Origin: Streptomyces sp. f51
GTDB lineage: Bacteria > Actinomycetota > Actinomycetes > Streptomycetales > Streptomycetaceae
Length of the DNA stretch: 64,000 nt
Reading direction: 5' to 3'
NCBI RefSeq assembly: GCF_037940415.1
Contig: NZ_CP149798.1
Span: 3,398,501-3,462,500 of the forward strand
Under the pieces are notes generated by a model that worked only from the letters and a program-made list of their open reading frames with translations, did not search any database and was not told the DNA's origin. Positions 43,713-51,810 of this stretch are shown piece after piece. The position numbers and the translations under genes were made by a program. The first letter of the stretch is position 1, and every line of letters begins with the position of its first letter.

Positions 43713-44226
43713 ACCAGTCCGCCGCCCCCTTCCTCCGCCCCCGCCCGGAACGCGCACCCACCAGGCCCAGGGCCCCAGCCTTCTCTCGCCCCCTCCGCCC
43801 CTACCCAACCCGAACCCGGGGCTCCGCCCCAGCCCCCGCTCCTCAAACGCCGGAGGGGCTGAAACCTTCGCCGGCCGGGGCTGAAATCGGGCGGCCGGGG
43901 CCGAAGCTCGGCTTCGCCAGCAGGGGCTGGGACGTGGGTGGCCGGGGCTGAAGTTTCGCCGGCCGGGGCCAAACGCGGATGGCCACCACGACGCACCCGC
44001 AGCCGGGATCCGGGCGCGAGGGGCCGTGCCGGTACATCGATGCCCGTCGCCACCGACGGTCACACCTCACCCAACGGCGACGGGCTGATGCACCGGCACG
44101 GCCCCGACCCACCCACCGGACCGAACCCGCGACGGCCACCGTGCTGTAGCCGTTCTGCGACACGGCCCTGCGGAACCCCCGGGCCCGTGGACCCGTCTCG
44201 TTCCACGGAACCCACGGGAGGCACAC
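43713..44226. other. Repeat-rich intergenic region
   Basis: About 514 bases with no supported gene. The left half is C-rich; the middle carries the dispersed repeat at 43813-43985; the right part leads to the flavin oxidase gene with a GGGAGG ribosome site at its end. Confidence 0.5.
43813..43985. repeat. Streptomyces-type dispersed intergenic repeat
   Basis: GGGGCTCCGCCCC (43818-43830) is a perfect small palindrome, followed by CTCCTCAAACGCCGGAGGGG (43840-43859), a phrase very common between Streptomyces genes. It is followed by several imperfect copies of GGCCGGGGCTGAA up to 43985 and by GCTCGGCTTCGCC. It looks like a degenerate cluster of one repeat type. Confidence 0.6.
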
Positions 44227-45804
44227 ATGCAACGGCGTTCGTTCATCGGCGGCACCACGGCCGTCCTCGCGGCGGCGGCCACGTCCGCGTGCAGCGGCAA
44301 GAGCGGCACACACGCCGACGGCAAGGCGAGCACGAGCGCCACGGCCACCACGTCGGGAACCACCGGCATCCGCACGGCGACCGCCGCCGACAGCGCGGCC
44401 GCCAACTGGATCGCGCTGGGCCACCAGCTCGACGGCGCCCTGATCCGCCCGGGCGACCACAGCTGGCCCGCCGCCCACCAGCTGTACAACACCCGCTTCG
44501 ACAACCTGAAGCCCGCCGCCGTCGCCTACGTGGCCCACGCCGACGACATCCGCACGACCATGGACTACGCCCGCGCCCACGGCGTGAAGGTCTCGATCCG
44601 CAACGGCGGCCACTCCTACGCCGGTTGGTCCTCGGGCGACGGCCGCCTGATCATCGACGTCTCCAAGCTCAACAAGATCCGCGCCTCGGCGAACGAGGCG
44701 GTCGTCGGCGCCGGCTCCAAACTGATCGACGTCTACCGCGCGCTGGCCGCGAAGGGCGTCACCATCCCCGCCGGTTCCTGCCCCACCGTGGGCGTCTCGG
44801 GACTGACCCTGGGCGGCGGCCACGGCGTCGTGTCCCGGGCGTACGGACTGACCTGCGACAGCCTCACCCAGGCGACGCTGATCACCGCCGACGGCAAGCA
44901 GCTCACCGCGAACGCCACCGAGAACAAGGACCTGTTCTGGGCCCTGCGCGGAGCCGGCAACGGCAACTTCGGCGTCGTCACCGAGCTCCGCTTCAAGACC
45001 CACCCCGCGCCGCAGGGCGTCTCGGCCTACATGACCTGGCCGTGGGCCAAGGCCGCCGCCGTGGTGAAGGCCTGGCAGGAGTGGGGCCCGAGCCAGCCGG
45101 ACGAGATCTGGTCGTCCTGCCACCTGTCGAACGCCGCCGGCGGCACCCCCACCGTCTCCATAGCCGCCTTCTCCCTCGGCACCTACGGCGAGCTCCAGAA
45201 CGCCGTGGACCGCCTGGCGGACCGGATCGGCTCCCCCGCACGCAGCGTCTCCCTCAAGAGGCGCTCGTACGAGGAGTCGATGGAGGTCTACGCGGGCTGC
45301 TCCTCGTTCTCCGCCGACGCCCAGTGCCACCTGCCCGGCTCCACCCCGGGCCGCAGCCCGCAGGGCGCCCTCGGCCGCGAGACCTACGCGGCGCGCTCGG
45401 ACTTCTTCGACCGCTCGATATCGGCGGCCGGAATCCAGACGCTCCTGAACCAGATCTCCGCGGTACGCGGCGGCGCCGGCAGCATCGCGCTCACCGCCCT
45501 CGGCGGCGCCGTCAACCGCGTCGCGCCCACGTCCACCGCGTTCGTGCACCGCCGCTCGCGCATGCTGGCGCAGTACATCGTCTCCTGGCGGGCGGGCACC
45601 TCCGGCAGCACCGCCCAGTCCTGGCTGACGGGCGCCCACAACGCGATGACCCGGTACGCCTCGGGCGCGGCCTACCAGAACTACACCGACGCGACGCTGA
45701 CGAACTGGCGCAAGGCGTACTACGGCGACGCGGCCACCCGCCTCGCGGCCCTCAAGCACCAGTACGACCCGAACCGCTTCTTCTCGTTCCCCCAGGCCCT
45801 CTGA
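44227..45804 (+). CDS. Exported FAD-linked oxidase, probable bicovalent flavin (BBE-like)
   Basis: A 525-residue Tat substrate: RRSFIG near residues 3-8 and a lipobox-like ATSAC with Cys22. The PCMH-type FAD domain (about 95-270) has RNGGHSYAGW, where His129 can bind the flavin 8-alpha carbon, and GSCPTVGVSG, where Cys185 can bind carbon 6; both are present, so bicovalent FAD is predicted. The BBE domain closes the C-terminus (YYGDAATRLAALKHQYDPNRF). It probably oxidises a bulky sugar or secondary metabolite outside the cell. ATG 44227 after GGGAGG. Confidence 0.9.
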   Translation: MQRRSFIGGTTAVLAAAATSACSGKSGTHADGKASTSATATTSGTTGIRTATAADSAAANWIALGHQLDGALIRPGDHSWPAAHQLYNTRFDNLKPAAVAYVAHADDIRTTMDYARAHGVKVSIRNGGHSYAGWSSGDGRLIIDVSKLNKIRASANEAVVGAGSKLIDVYRALAAKGVTIPAGSCPTVGVSGLTLGGGHGVVSRAYGLTCDSLTQATLITADGKQLTANATENKDLFWALRGAGNGNFGVVTELRFKTHPAPQGVSAYMTWPWAKAAAVVKAWQEWGPSQPDEIWSSCHLSNAAGGTPTVSIAAFSLGTYGELQNAVDRLADRIGSPARSVSLKRRSYEESMEVYAGCSSFSADAQCHLPGSTPGRSPQGALGRETYAARSDFFDRSISAAGIQTLLNQISAVRGGAGSIALTALGGAVNRVAPTSTAFVHRRSRMLAQYIVSWRAGTSGSTAQSWLTGAHNAMTRYASGAAYQNYTDATLTNWRKAYYGDAATRLAALKHQYDPNRFFSFPQAL

Positions 45805-45828
45805 GGCACCGGCCCGGCCCGCCGCGGC

Positions 45829-46530
45829 CTACGCGGCGAGGTCGCGTTCCTCCGTGTGCTCGGTCCGTGCCCCCGGGATCAGGTTCTGCCGCCCGGCGGG
45901 CGCGGTGCCGCGCGCCCGGATCAGTCGGCCCACGCGGGGCGCCGTCTCCACGGCCTTCATGACCGGGGTCAACAGGGCCATGGCGAGCGGCGACAGCAGC
46001 AGCACGACGGCCGTGCCGAGCGCGAACCCGCCGATGACGTCCGTCGGATAGTGCACGCCCATGAAGACCCGGCAGAACCCTTCGAGCAGCGCCAGCGCGA
46101 TCCCGGCGAGCCCGAACCTCCGGTTGGCGACGAAGAGTCCGACGCCCATCGCCATGGTGAGGGTGGCGTGGTCGCTGACGAAGGAGAAGTCGGTCTTGCC
46201 GCTCACCAGGACGTCCAGACCCTGGTGGTCCACGAAGGGGCGCGGACGCTCCACGAAACCCCTTATCGGGATGTTCACGAGAAGCGCGATCCCGGCCGCG
46301 AGCGGGGCCCAGACGAGGGCGGCCACGGACGCGGCCGCGTCGGCACCGCCCCGCCGCCGCACGGTCGCCCAGCACCACAGGACCAGCAGCACCATCGCGA
46401 GCAGCAGACCCCACTCGCCGACGAACTCCATGATCCTGTCGGCCCAGTGCGGCGCGTGCTTGGCCAGGCCATTGATGTCGTAGAGCAGGTCGACGTCGGG
46501 GTTCGAACCGGATTCGGCGAGTTGCGCCAT
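45829..46530 (-). CDS. PAP2-family membrane phosphatase
   Basis: A 233-residue protein with about five helices and the three PAP2 motifs: RGFVERPRPF (K/R-x6-RP), FVSDHATLTMA (PSGH-like, with Asp replacing Gly next to the catalytic His) and CRVFMGVHYPTDVIGG (SR-x5-H-x3-D). Members remove phosphate from lipid phosphates such as undecaprenyl pyrophosphate. ATG 46530 is preferred; the frame is open to 46593 with a very Arg-rich lead. The Asp in motif 2 is a deviation from PSGH that recurs in some bacterial members. Confidence 0.88.
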   Translation of the reverse strand: MAQLAESGSNPDVDLLYDINGLAKHAPHWADRIMEFVGEWGLLLAMVLLVLWCWATVRRRGGADAAASVAALVWAPLAAGIALLVNIPIRGFVERPRPFVDHQGLDVLVSGKTDFSFVSDHATLTMAMGVGLFVANRRFGLAGIALALLEGFCRVFMGVHYPTDVIGGFALGTAVVLLLSPLAMALLTPVMKAVETAPRVGRLIRARGTAPAGRQNLIPGARTEHTEERDLAA

Positions 46531-46722
46531 GGCGCTGCGGCCCCTTCGTCGTCTTTCCCGCGACCGCGCCCTTTCGCGCGCCGCTCGATCCACCCCCGTG
46601 GTTGTAGATCAGTTCTCTACGTCAAAAGGAACGCACGGTCCCCTCCCATACGTTCCACCCTCCACTGAATGATCACGCACACGTTATCGAAGAGAGATAT
46701 CGCCGCAGATCAAGGGGTGGAT

Positions 46723-47724
46723 TCATACCGAAGTGGGCAACGCTTTCGCGCCGTCCTCGGTCACCCGGGTGGCCCCGAAGTAGTCGGGCGTGTCGACGGG
46801 GTCGAACCGGATGACGGCGCCCGGCCTGGGGGCGTCGATCATGTATCCGCCGCCCACGTAGATGCCCACGTGCCGGATGGCGCGGGAGTTGGTGAGGTCG
46901 TCCGAGAAGAACACCAGGTCCCCGGGCAGGAGTTCGTCGCGCTTGGGGTGCGGCCCCGCGTTGTACTGATCGTTGGCCACCCGGGGCAGGGACACCCCGA
47001 CGCTGTCGTACGAGGCCTTGGTCAGACCGGAGCAGTCGAACCGTCCGCCCTGGTCAGCCGTGCCGTTGCCGCCCCACAGGTAGGGCGTGCCGAGCTTCCT
47101 CTGCGCGTACGTGATGGCCGCGGCCGCCTGCTTCGAGGGGTCCACCCGGGTCACCGGGGCCGCGAAGCTCTTGGCCAGCGTGGTGATCGTCCTGACGTAG
47201 TTGCGGGTCTCCGCGTACGGCGGCACGCCCCCGTACTTGATGACCGCGTAGGCACCCGCGTTGTAGGCCGCGAGCATGTTGTCGGTGACGTTTCCCGGAG
47301 CGTTCTTCACGTAGGAGGCGAGCTCGCAGTCGTACGAGGCGGCCGACGGAATCGCGTCATTCGGGTTCCACACGTCGCGCACGCCGTCCCCGTCGCCGTC
47401 CACTCCGTGCGTGGCCCAGGTCCCCGGAATGAATTGCGCTATCCCTTCCGCCTTCGCCGGACTCTTCGCGTTCGGATTGAATCCGCTCTCCTGATACAGC
47501 TGGGCGGCGAGCAGCGCGGGATTGATCGCGGAGCAGAGATTGCCCCACTTCTGGACGAGGGTCTGGTACGCGGCGGGCACGGCGCCCTTGGCGAGCCCGA
47601 CCGAACCGCCGCCGATGCCGCCCGCGAGGTTCCCGGCGACCAGGTAGACGCCGACGACGAGCAGCATCACGAAGCCCATCCCCGCGCCGACGGCCGCGGT
47701 CGCCACGATCCAGGCCTTACGCAC
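46723..47724 (-). CDS. Two-domain wall hydrolase: lytic transglycosylase plus NlpC/P60 peptidase (VirB1-like)
   Basis: A 333-residue protein anchored by one helix (about 5-35). Transglycosylase domain (about 55-190): AINPALLAAQLYQESGFNP with the catalytic Glu, AEGIAQFIPGTWATHGVDGD, and MLAAYNAG. NlpC/P60 domain (about 205-320): catalytic Cys in RFDCSGLTKASYD, His in IRHVGIYVG. The pair cuts glycan and peptide of the wall, as in VirB1-like factors of Gram-positive conjugation systems. GTG 47724 has GAGGGG at good spacing; TTG 47730 is the alternative. It lies 3.6 kb from the secretion-like cluster. Confidence 0.9.
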   Translation of the reverse strand: MRKAWIVATAAVGAGMGFVMLLVVGVYLVAGNLAGGIGGGSVGLAKGAVPAAYQTLVQKWGNLCSAINPALLAAQLYQESGFNPNAKSPAKAEGIAQFIPGTWATHGVDGDGDGVRDVWNPNDAIPSAASYDCELASYVKNAPGNVTDNMLAAYNAGAYAVIKYGGVPPYAETRNYVRTITTLAKSFAAPVTRVDPSKQAAAAITYAQRKLGTPYLWGGNGTADQGGRFDCSGLTKASYDSVGVSLPRVANDQYNAGPHPKRDELLPGDLVFFSDDLTNSRAIRHVGIYVGGGYMIDAPRPGAVIRFDPVDTPDYFGATRVTEDGAKALPTSV

Positions 47725-47836
47725 CGTCAACCGCCCCTCGCCGCACAGGAGTCCGCCGAGGTCAGTGTAGAGGCGGGGCCCCTCGCCAGAGGGGTGTCGC
47801 GCGCACGGACAGGGCGGTGGTCCCGCCGCGGGGGCG

Positions 47837-48616
47837 CTAACCGGCCAGGGCGGCCACGTGGTACAGCTCCTCGGCCTCGGTGCCGAACACGGCGCTGTAC
47901 GAGACGTCGTCGGTGTCCCCGCCCTGTTCGTGGCCGCCGATGACGCCGACGACCGCGCCGTCCCCGTTCACCCAGGGACTGCCGCTGGTTCCGCCGGCGA
48001 AGGCGGGGCACTCGACGCGCTGCTGCGTACGGCTCTGCGCGGCCGGTTTGTCGGTGCAGGTGATGGGGGTGTCGACGGAGCCGGGGTATCCGGTGACGGT
48101 GACGGCGGTGGCCCCGGTGGTGCGGTGCGCGGCGAAGGAGTTCCCGCCGCCCACCGCGTCCTCGACCTCCACGCCGTCACGGGCGGCCAGGACGGCGAAG
48201 GCGACGTCACTGTCCTCGTCCTGGTCCTGCTTCCACCCATCGGGCAGGAAGACGCTTTGGACGTCCCAGAACCCGTAGGGCGCCGTGCCGTCCCGGTAGC
48301 CGGGCGCGAAGGAGAGCTGTGCCTCCCCGTCCAGGCAGTGGGCGGCGGTGAGGAGGAGGTCGCGTCCGCCGCTGTGCACGACGGATGCGGTGCAGAAGTG
48401 CCCGCCGCCGCCCTCGCTCGCGGCGCTCCCGTGGAAGAGGGCGCCCACCCGGACGCTGCGGCTGTTCCGGGCCGCCTGCACGGTCACGCCGAAGGGCCCC
48501 GGGCCGTCGTCGGCCGAGGCGACGGACGAGGACGTCACCGCGAGCAGCACGAGGGCCGCGCCCAGCAGTGCGGGCCGCCGGGTGTCTGGGAGACGGGTGA
48601 TGCGGATGCTCTTCAT
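47837..48616 (-). CDS. Secreted trypsin-like serine peptidase
   Basis: A 259-residue protein with a signal peptide (RRPALLGAALVLLAVTSSSVASA). Triad: His in LLTAAHCLDG, Asp in DEDSDVAFAV, Ser in FAGGTSGSPWV, the V8/glutamyl-endopeptidase-like GTSGSPW form. Four Cys are paired around the His and the active-site region. Secreted. It follows a trypsin gene pattern but has no pro-region of note. Divergent promoters lie in the 300 bases after 48616. Confidence 0.88.
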   Translation of the reverse strand: MKSIRITRLPDTRRPALLGAALVLLAVTSSSVASADDGPGPFGVTVQAARNSRSVRVGALFHGSAASEGGGGHFCTASVVHSGGRDLLLTAAHCLDGEAQLSFAPGYRDGTAPYGFWDVQSVFLPDGWKQDQDEDSDVAFAVLAARDGVEVEDAVGGGNSFAAHRTTGATAVTVTGYPGSVDTPITCTDKPAAQSRTQQRVECPAFAGGTSGSPWVNGDGAVVGVIGGHEQGGDTDDVSYSAVFGTEAEELYHVAALAG

Positions 48617-48864
48617 CGCCCCTCACCTTGCCGCAAGCGGGTGAGAAAAACCTCGGACCTGTCCGAGTATCACCTGTGAATGCCGACCTCGCCCGGCCAC
48701 CGTCACCCGGTCGCACCCACGGCCCCGCGCAGGCCAGGGGACCGCCGGGCCCCGTTCGGGCCCCGCGGGCCCCGCACGCGTCGGCGCGGGCCCGCGCGGG
48801 GCGGGGCTACCGTGGCCCCGGAAGTCGTCCGCACCGCCCCCGAGGACCTGTGAAGGAGTCCGCG

Positions 48865-48921
48865 ATGCCCACGCCCACCCGGCGGAAGTCCTCGCACCGC
48901 GAGGAACACGGCCGTGGCTGA
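48865..48921 (+). CDS. Possible 18-residue coupled upstream peptide
   Basis: ATG 48865 with GAAGGAGTC upstream opens 18 codons (MPTPTRRKSSHREEHGRG) ending TGA 48919-48921, which overlaps the GTG of the next gene. The strong ribosome site and overlap suggest translational coupling. It could be only a chance frame. Confidence 0.35.
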   Translation: MPTPTRRKSSHREEHGRG

Positions 48922-49174
48922 CCTCTCCCGCGGACTCGACTGGGTCCGCGCCGCCCCCGAGGACGCGACCGGGCCCGGCCCCTGGATCGAGATCGCCTTC
49001 GGCGAGGACGACCTGGTCCACCTCCGGGAGACGGGCGACCCGGGGAACGTGGTCACCACCACCCGCAGGAAATGGGACGCGTTCGTCCTGGGGGTCCGGG
49101 CGGGCGAGTTCGACCACTTCGTCGAGGGACTGGAGGGCGCCGGTCCGGCAGCCCCCGCCAAGGACCGCTCCTGA
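48914..49174 (+). CDS. Small protein with DUF397-like sequence
   Basis: GTG 48914 with GAGGA 8 bases upstream gives 86 residues. WIEIAFGEDDLVHLRETGDP and KWDAFVLGVRAGEFDHF resemble the DUF397 family (F-x-x-G-V-R-x-G-E-F-D). DUF397 proteins usually sit beside XRE-type regulators and are thought to modulate development or act as antitoxins, but no such regulator is next to it. Cytoplasmic. It overlaps the end of an 18-codon frame. Confidence 0.78.
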   Translation: MADLSRGLDWVRAAPEDATGPGPWIEIAFGEDDLVHLRETGDPGNVVTTTRRKWDAFVLGVRAGEFDHFVEGLEGAGPAAPAKDRS

Positions 49175-49487
49175 GGCCATGAGGCCCTGACGCGCGGAGT
49201 CCCCGAGGTGAGCGCGGGCGGTCCCGCTCCGGCTCGGCTCCCGTGCAATTCCCCTGAACGAGCTGTGAGTGGGGTCAAGCAGCCGTCAGTCTCCAGCCAT
49301 CCGTGAGCCATGGAGAGGTCACGCGCCCACCGCGTTCGGCAAGGCGGAAGCAAGACTTCCAGAAGCCTCTTGTTGTCGCGTACTCAACAAGAGAAGGTCG
49401 TCGCGGGCCGCTCGGCCCGCCGCCGGGGACACAGCACCGGCGCCGCACCCGCACCGCCCCTGTCCACCACTTCCAGGAGGCAGTACG
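49175..49487 (+). other. Upstream region of the S53 peptidase gene
   Basis: About 313 bases without a supported gene. It holds the promoter and a long 5' leader for the peptidase, with the inverted repeat at 49367-49393. No convincing -35/-10 pair was seen. Confidence 0.45.
49367..49393 (+). promoter_or_regulatory. Inverted repeat before the S53 peptidase gene
   Basis: CTCTTGTTG (49367-49375) and CAACAAGAG (49385-49393) form a perfect 9-bp inverted repeat with a 9-base spacer, about 95 bases before the start codon. AT-rich for this genome. It may be an operator or an mRNA hairpin. Confidence 0.5.
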
Positions 49488-50807
49488 TTGCGCACGACAC
49501 TCCCCCAGAGACCTTCCCCCACCCCCGGCGGCCTGCGCCGGGCCGGCGCGGCCGTCATCGGCGTCGCCGCGCTCGTCCTCGCGGGCCTCGGCGGCGCCGG
49601 GTCCGCCCAGGCGCACACCGCCGCACCCAGGGTCGCCCCCCACGTCAGCTGGACCAGGGCGTGCGCGACGCCCGCGAAGGCCGGCTTCGCCGCCTGCGAC
49701 GCGAAGCGGGTCACCGGCGGCGTCACCGAGTACATGGCGGAGAAGGCCTACGCCAAGGGCGTCACCCCCGAGGCCGCCACCGCCTCCACCCCGTCCGGCT
49801 TCGGACCCACGGACCTGCGGTCCGCGTACGGCCTGACCTCCGCGGCCTCCTCCAACGGCTCGGGCGAGACCATCGCCATCGTCGACGCCTACAACGACCC
49901 CAACGCCGCGGCCGACCTCGCGACCTACCGCTCGTACTACGGCCTCAGCGCGTGCACCGTCGCCAACGGCTGCTTCAAGCAGGTCAGCCAGACCGGCTCG
50001 ACCACCTCGCTCCCGTCGAGCGACAGCGGCTGGGCCGAGGAGATCTCCCTGGACCTCGACATGGCGAGCGCGATCTGCCCCAAGTGCAACATCACCCTCA
50101 TCGAGGCCAAGTCCTCCTCGATGGCCAACCTCGGCACCGCCGTGAACGAGGCGGTGACCCTGGGCGCGAAGTACGTCTCGAACAGCTACGGCGGCTCCGA
50201 GTCCTCCTCCGACAGCTCGTACGACACCTCGTACTTCAAGCACACCGGTGGCGCCATCACCGTCAGCGCGGGCGACGAGGGCTACGGCGCCGAGTACCCG
50301 GCGGCCTCCCAGTACGTCACCTCCGTCGGCGGCACCGCCCTGACCAAGGCGACCTCGACCAGCCGCGGCTGGACCGAGTCGGTCTGGAAGACCAGCAGCA
50401 CCGAGGGCACCGGCTCCGGCTGCTCCTCGTACGACACCAAGCCGAGCTGGCAGACTGACACGGGCTGCTCCAAGCGCACCATCTCGGACGTCTCGGCGGT
50501 CGCGGACCCGGCCACCGGCGTGGCGGTGTACGACTCGTACGGCATCACGGCGGGCTGGTACACCTTCGGCGGCACCAGCGCCTCCTCGCCGATCATCGCG
50601 GGCGTCTACGCCCTCGGCGGTACGCCGTCCAGCGGCTCCTACCCGGCGAAGTTCCCTTACACGGCGGCCGGCACCTCGGCGCTCAACGACGTGACCTCGG
50701 GCAACAACGGCAGCTGCTCCACCAGCTACCTCTGCACCGCGACGACGGGCTACGACGGCCCGACCGGATGGGGCACCCCGGAGGGTGTCACCGCCTTCAC
50801 CGGCTGA
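49488..50807 (+). CDS. Secreted S53 (sedolisin) serine-carboxyl peptidase with short pro-region
   Basis: TTG 49488 with an AGGAGG site 7 bases upstream gives 439 residues and a signal peptide (LRRAGAAVIGVAALVLAGLG...AQA). The S53 catalytic set is present: Glu and Asp four apart in WAEEISLDLD, the oxyanion Asp in VSAGDEGYG, and Ser in FGGTSASSP. The catalytic domain begins about residue 105 (FGPTDLRSAYGL), leaving only some 60 residues between signal and enzyme, far less than the usual 180-residue pro-domain. It probably degrades proteins outside the cell at low pH. Confidence 0.9.
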   Translation: MRTTLPQRPSPTPGGLRRAGAAVIGVAALVLAGLGGAGSAQAHTAAPRVAPHVSWTRACATPAKAGFAACDAKRVTGGVTEYMAEKAYAKGVTPEAATASTPSGFGPTDLRSAYGLTSAASSNGSGETIAIVDAYNDPNAAADLATYRSYYGLSACTVANGCFKQVSQTGSTTSLPSSDSGWAEEISLDLDMASAICPKCNITLIEAKSSSMANLGTAVNEAVTLGAKYVSNSYGGSESSSDSSYDTSYFKHTGGAITVSAGDEGYGAEYPAASQYVTSVGGTALTKATSTSRGWTESVWKTSSTEGTGSGCSSYDTKPSWQTDTGCSKRTISDVSAVADPATGVAVYDSYGITAGWYTFGGTSASSPIIAGVYALGGTPSSGSYPAKFPYTAAGTSALNDVTSGNNGSCSTSYLCTATTGYDGPTGWGTPEGVTAFTG

Positions 50808-50865
50808 CCTCCGGAGTGTGGGCACTGCCGGGAAACGTGGGGTTCCCCGGCATCACCCGGCGAAC

Positions 50866-50890
50866 GGGCCGCGGCAACCAGCCGCGGCCC
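50866..50890 (+). terminator. Terminator of the S53 peptidase gene
   Basis: GGGCCGCGGC (50866-50875) pairs with GCCGCGGCCC (50881-50890) with loop AACCA, followed by GTTCCG. Confidence 0.75.
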
Positions 50891-51098
50891 GTTCCGCCGT
50901 CCCCGTCCACCCCGGGCGGGCCCGGCGACCCGGGGAACACCGGCGCGACGCACCGTCAGAATCCTTCCGGCGCCGCCGCGTCCGTTCGAATCCCGCCCCG
51001 CGCTCCGAGCCCTAGAAGGGGACAACGACGGAACCACGCGACAGGTTTCGCTTCCACTTCATTGCCCGGCGTGACCAGCCGTGATACACAGAGTGACG

Positions 51099-51114
51099 AT
51101 ACGACTCGTCGTAT
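51099..51114. promoter_or_regulatory. Inverted repeat, candidate operator of the secretion-like cluster
   Basis: ATACGAC (51099-51105) and GTCGTAT (51108-51114) are perfect inverted arms around TC, in an unusually AT-rich stretch (GTGATACACAGAGTGACG just upstream). It lies about 180 bases before the first cluster gene and resembles GntR- or TetR-type half-sites. No regulator gene for it is visible nearby. Confidence 0.45.
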
Positions 51115-51292
51115 ACCGCCATACGCCTCCCAGGAGGGTCCCGCGTACGCCGGTGCCAAGGAATTCGCACGAATCCCGCCAACCAATGACGTCAAGTCGA
51201 CATACGAAGGCGTCATTGTCGGCGAGAATGGGCCCGACCTCTGCGCACAGTGGCAGGGGGTGCAGAACTACCCACTAGGGGCGGTGACTTAC

Positions 51293-51601
51293 ATGCTTTT
51301 CGCAGCCGACAAGGGCGACATCAACACAATCATCGGTGGAATCGCCCCGGACTGGGGCCCGTTCGGCAGCCTGGGCAACGAAGCCAAGGTGATGGTCGAG
51401 GTGGTGATGGCGGTCGCCATCCTGCTCTGCCTCGGCATCGCGATCTGGGGCGCGGCCAAACAGCGCATCGGCGCGACGGCCCTCCGCGACACCTTCAGCG
51501 CCGAACAGGGCAAGGGCCTCATCATCGCCGGGCTCACGGGCGTCTTCATCATCGGTTCCCTCGGCACGCTCTTCACCATCGTGTACGGCATGGCCGTGTA
51601 G
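51293..51601 (+). CDS. Small two-helix membrane protein, first gene of the secretion-like cluster
   Basis: ATG 51293 gives 102 residues with two transmembrane helices (about 34-54 and 78-98), a short N-terminal soluble part (MLFAADKGDINTIIGGIAPD) and a basic loop between the helices. Size and topology are like the VirB2 pilin or VirB3 proteins of type IV systems, or TrbC-like subunits; sequence does not settle which. GGGGCGGTGAC lies upstream. A GTG at 51284 is an alternative start. Confidence 0.7.
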   Translation: MLFAADKGDINTIIGGIAPDWGPFGSLGNEAKVMVEVVMAVAILLCLGIAIWGAAKQRIGATALRDTFSAEQGKGLIIAGLTGVFIIGSLGTLFTIVYGMAV

Positions 51602-51810
51602 CCCGGCCGGGCCGCGCCCCACCCGGCGCACCGTCAGTACCCGGCCGGGCGCGCCCGGATCCTCGCTCCACCGACCCATCCGTCCGTCGTGCCCACCGGC
51701 TGAGGTTGCAACTCCCTGATGTCCAGTCACCACACCGCGCCCGCGCGGGAACCAGCACGGCTACCGTCGTACTACATGGTTCAGCGAGAGGTTGAGGGGG
51801 CGTACGCGGC

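Larger units (their letters stand above)
50808..51292 (+). other. Intergenic region before the secretion-like cluster
   Basis: About 485 bases with no supported gene. It contains the S53 terminator (50866-50890) and, near its end, an AT-richer zone with the inverted repeat at 51099-51114, probably the control region of the cluster. Confidence 0.5.

Noticed and set aside
47725..47836. c-di-AMP (ydaO-type) riboswitch before the NlpC/P60 gene
   Set aside because: Such switches precede some Streptomyces wall hydrolases, but this gap is only 112 bases and lacks the conserved ydaO core.
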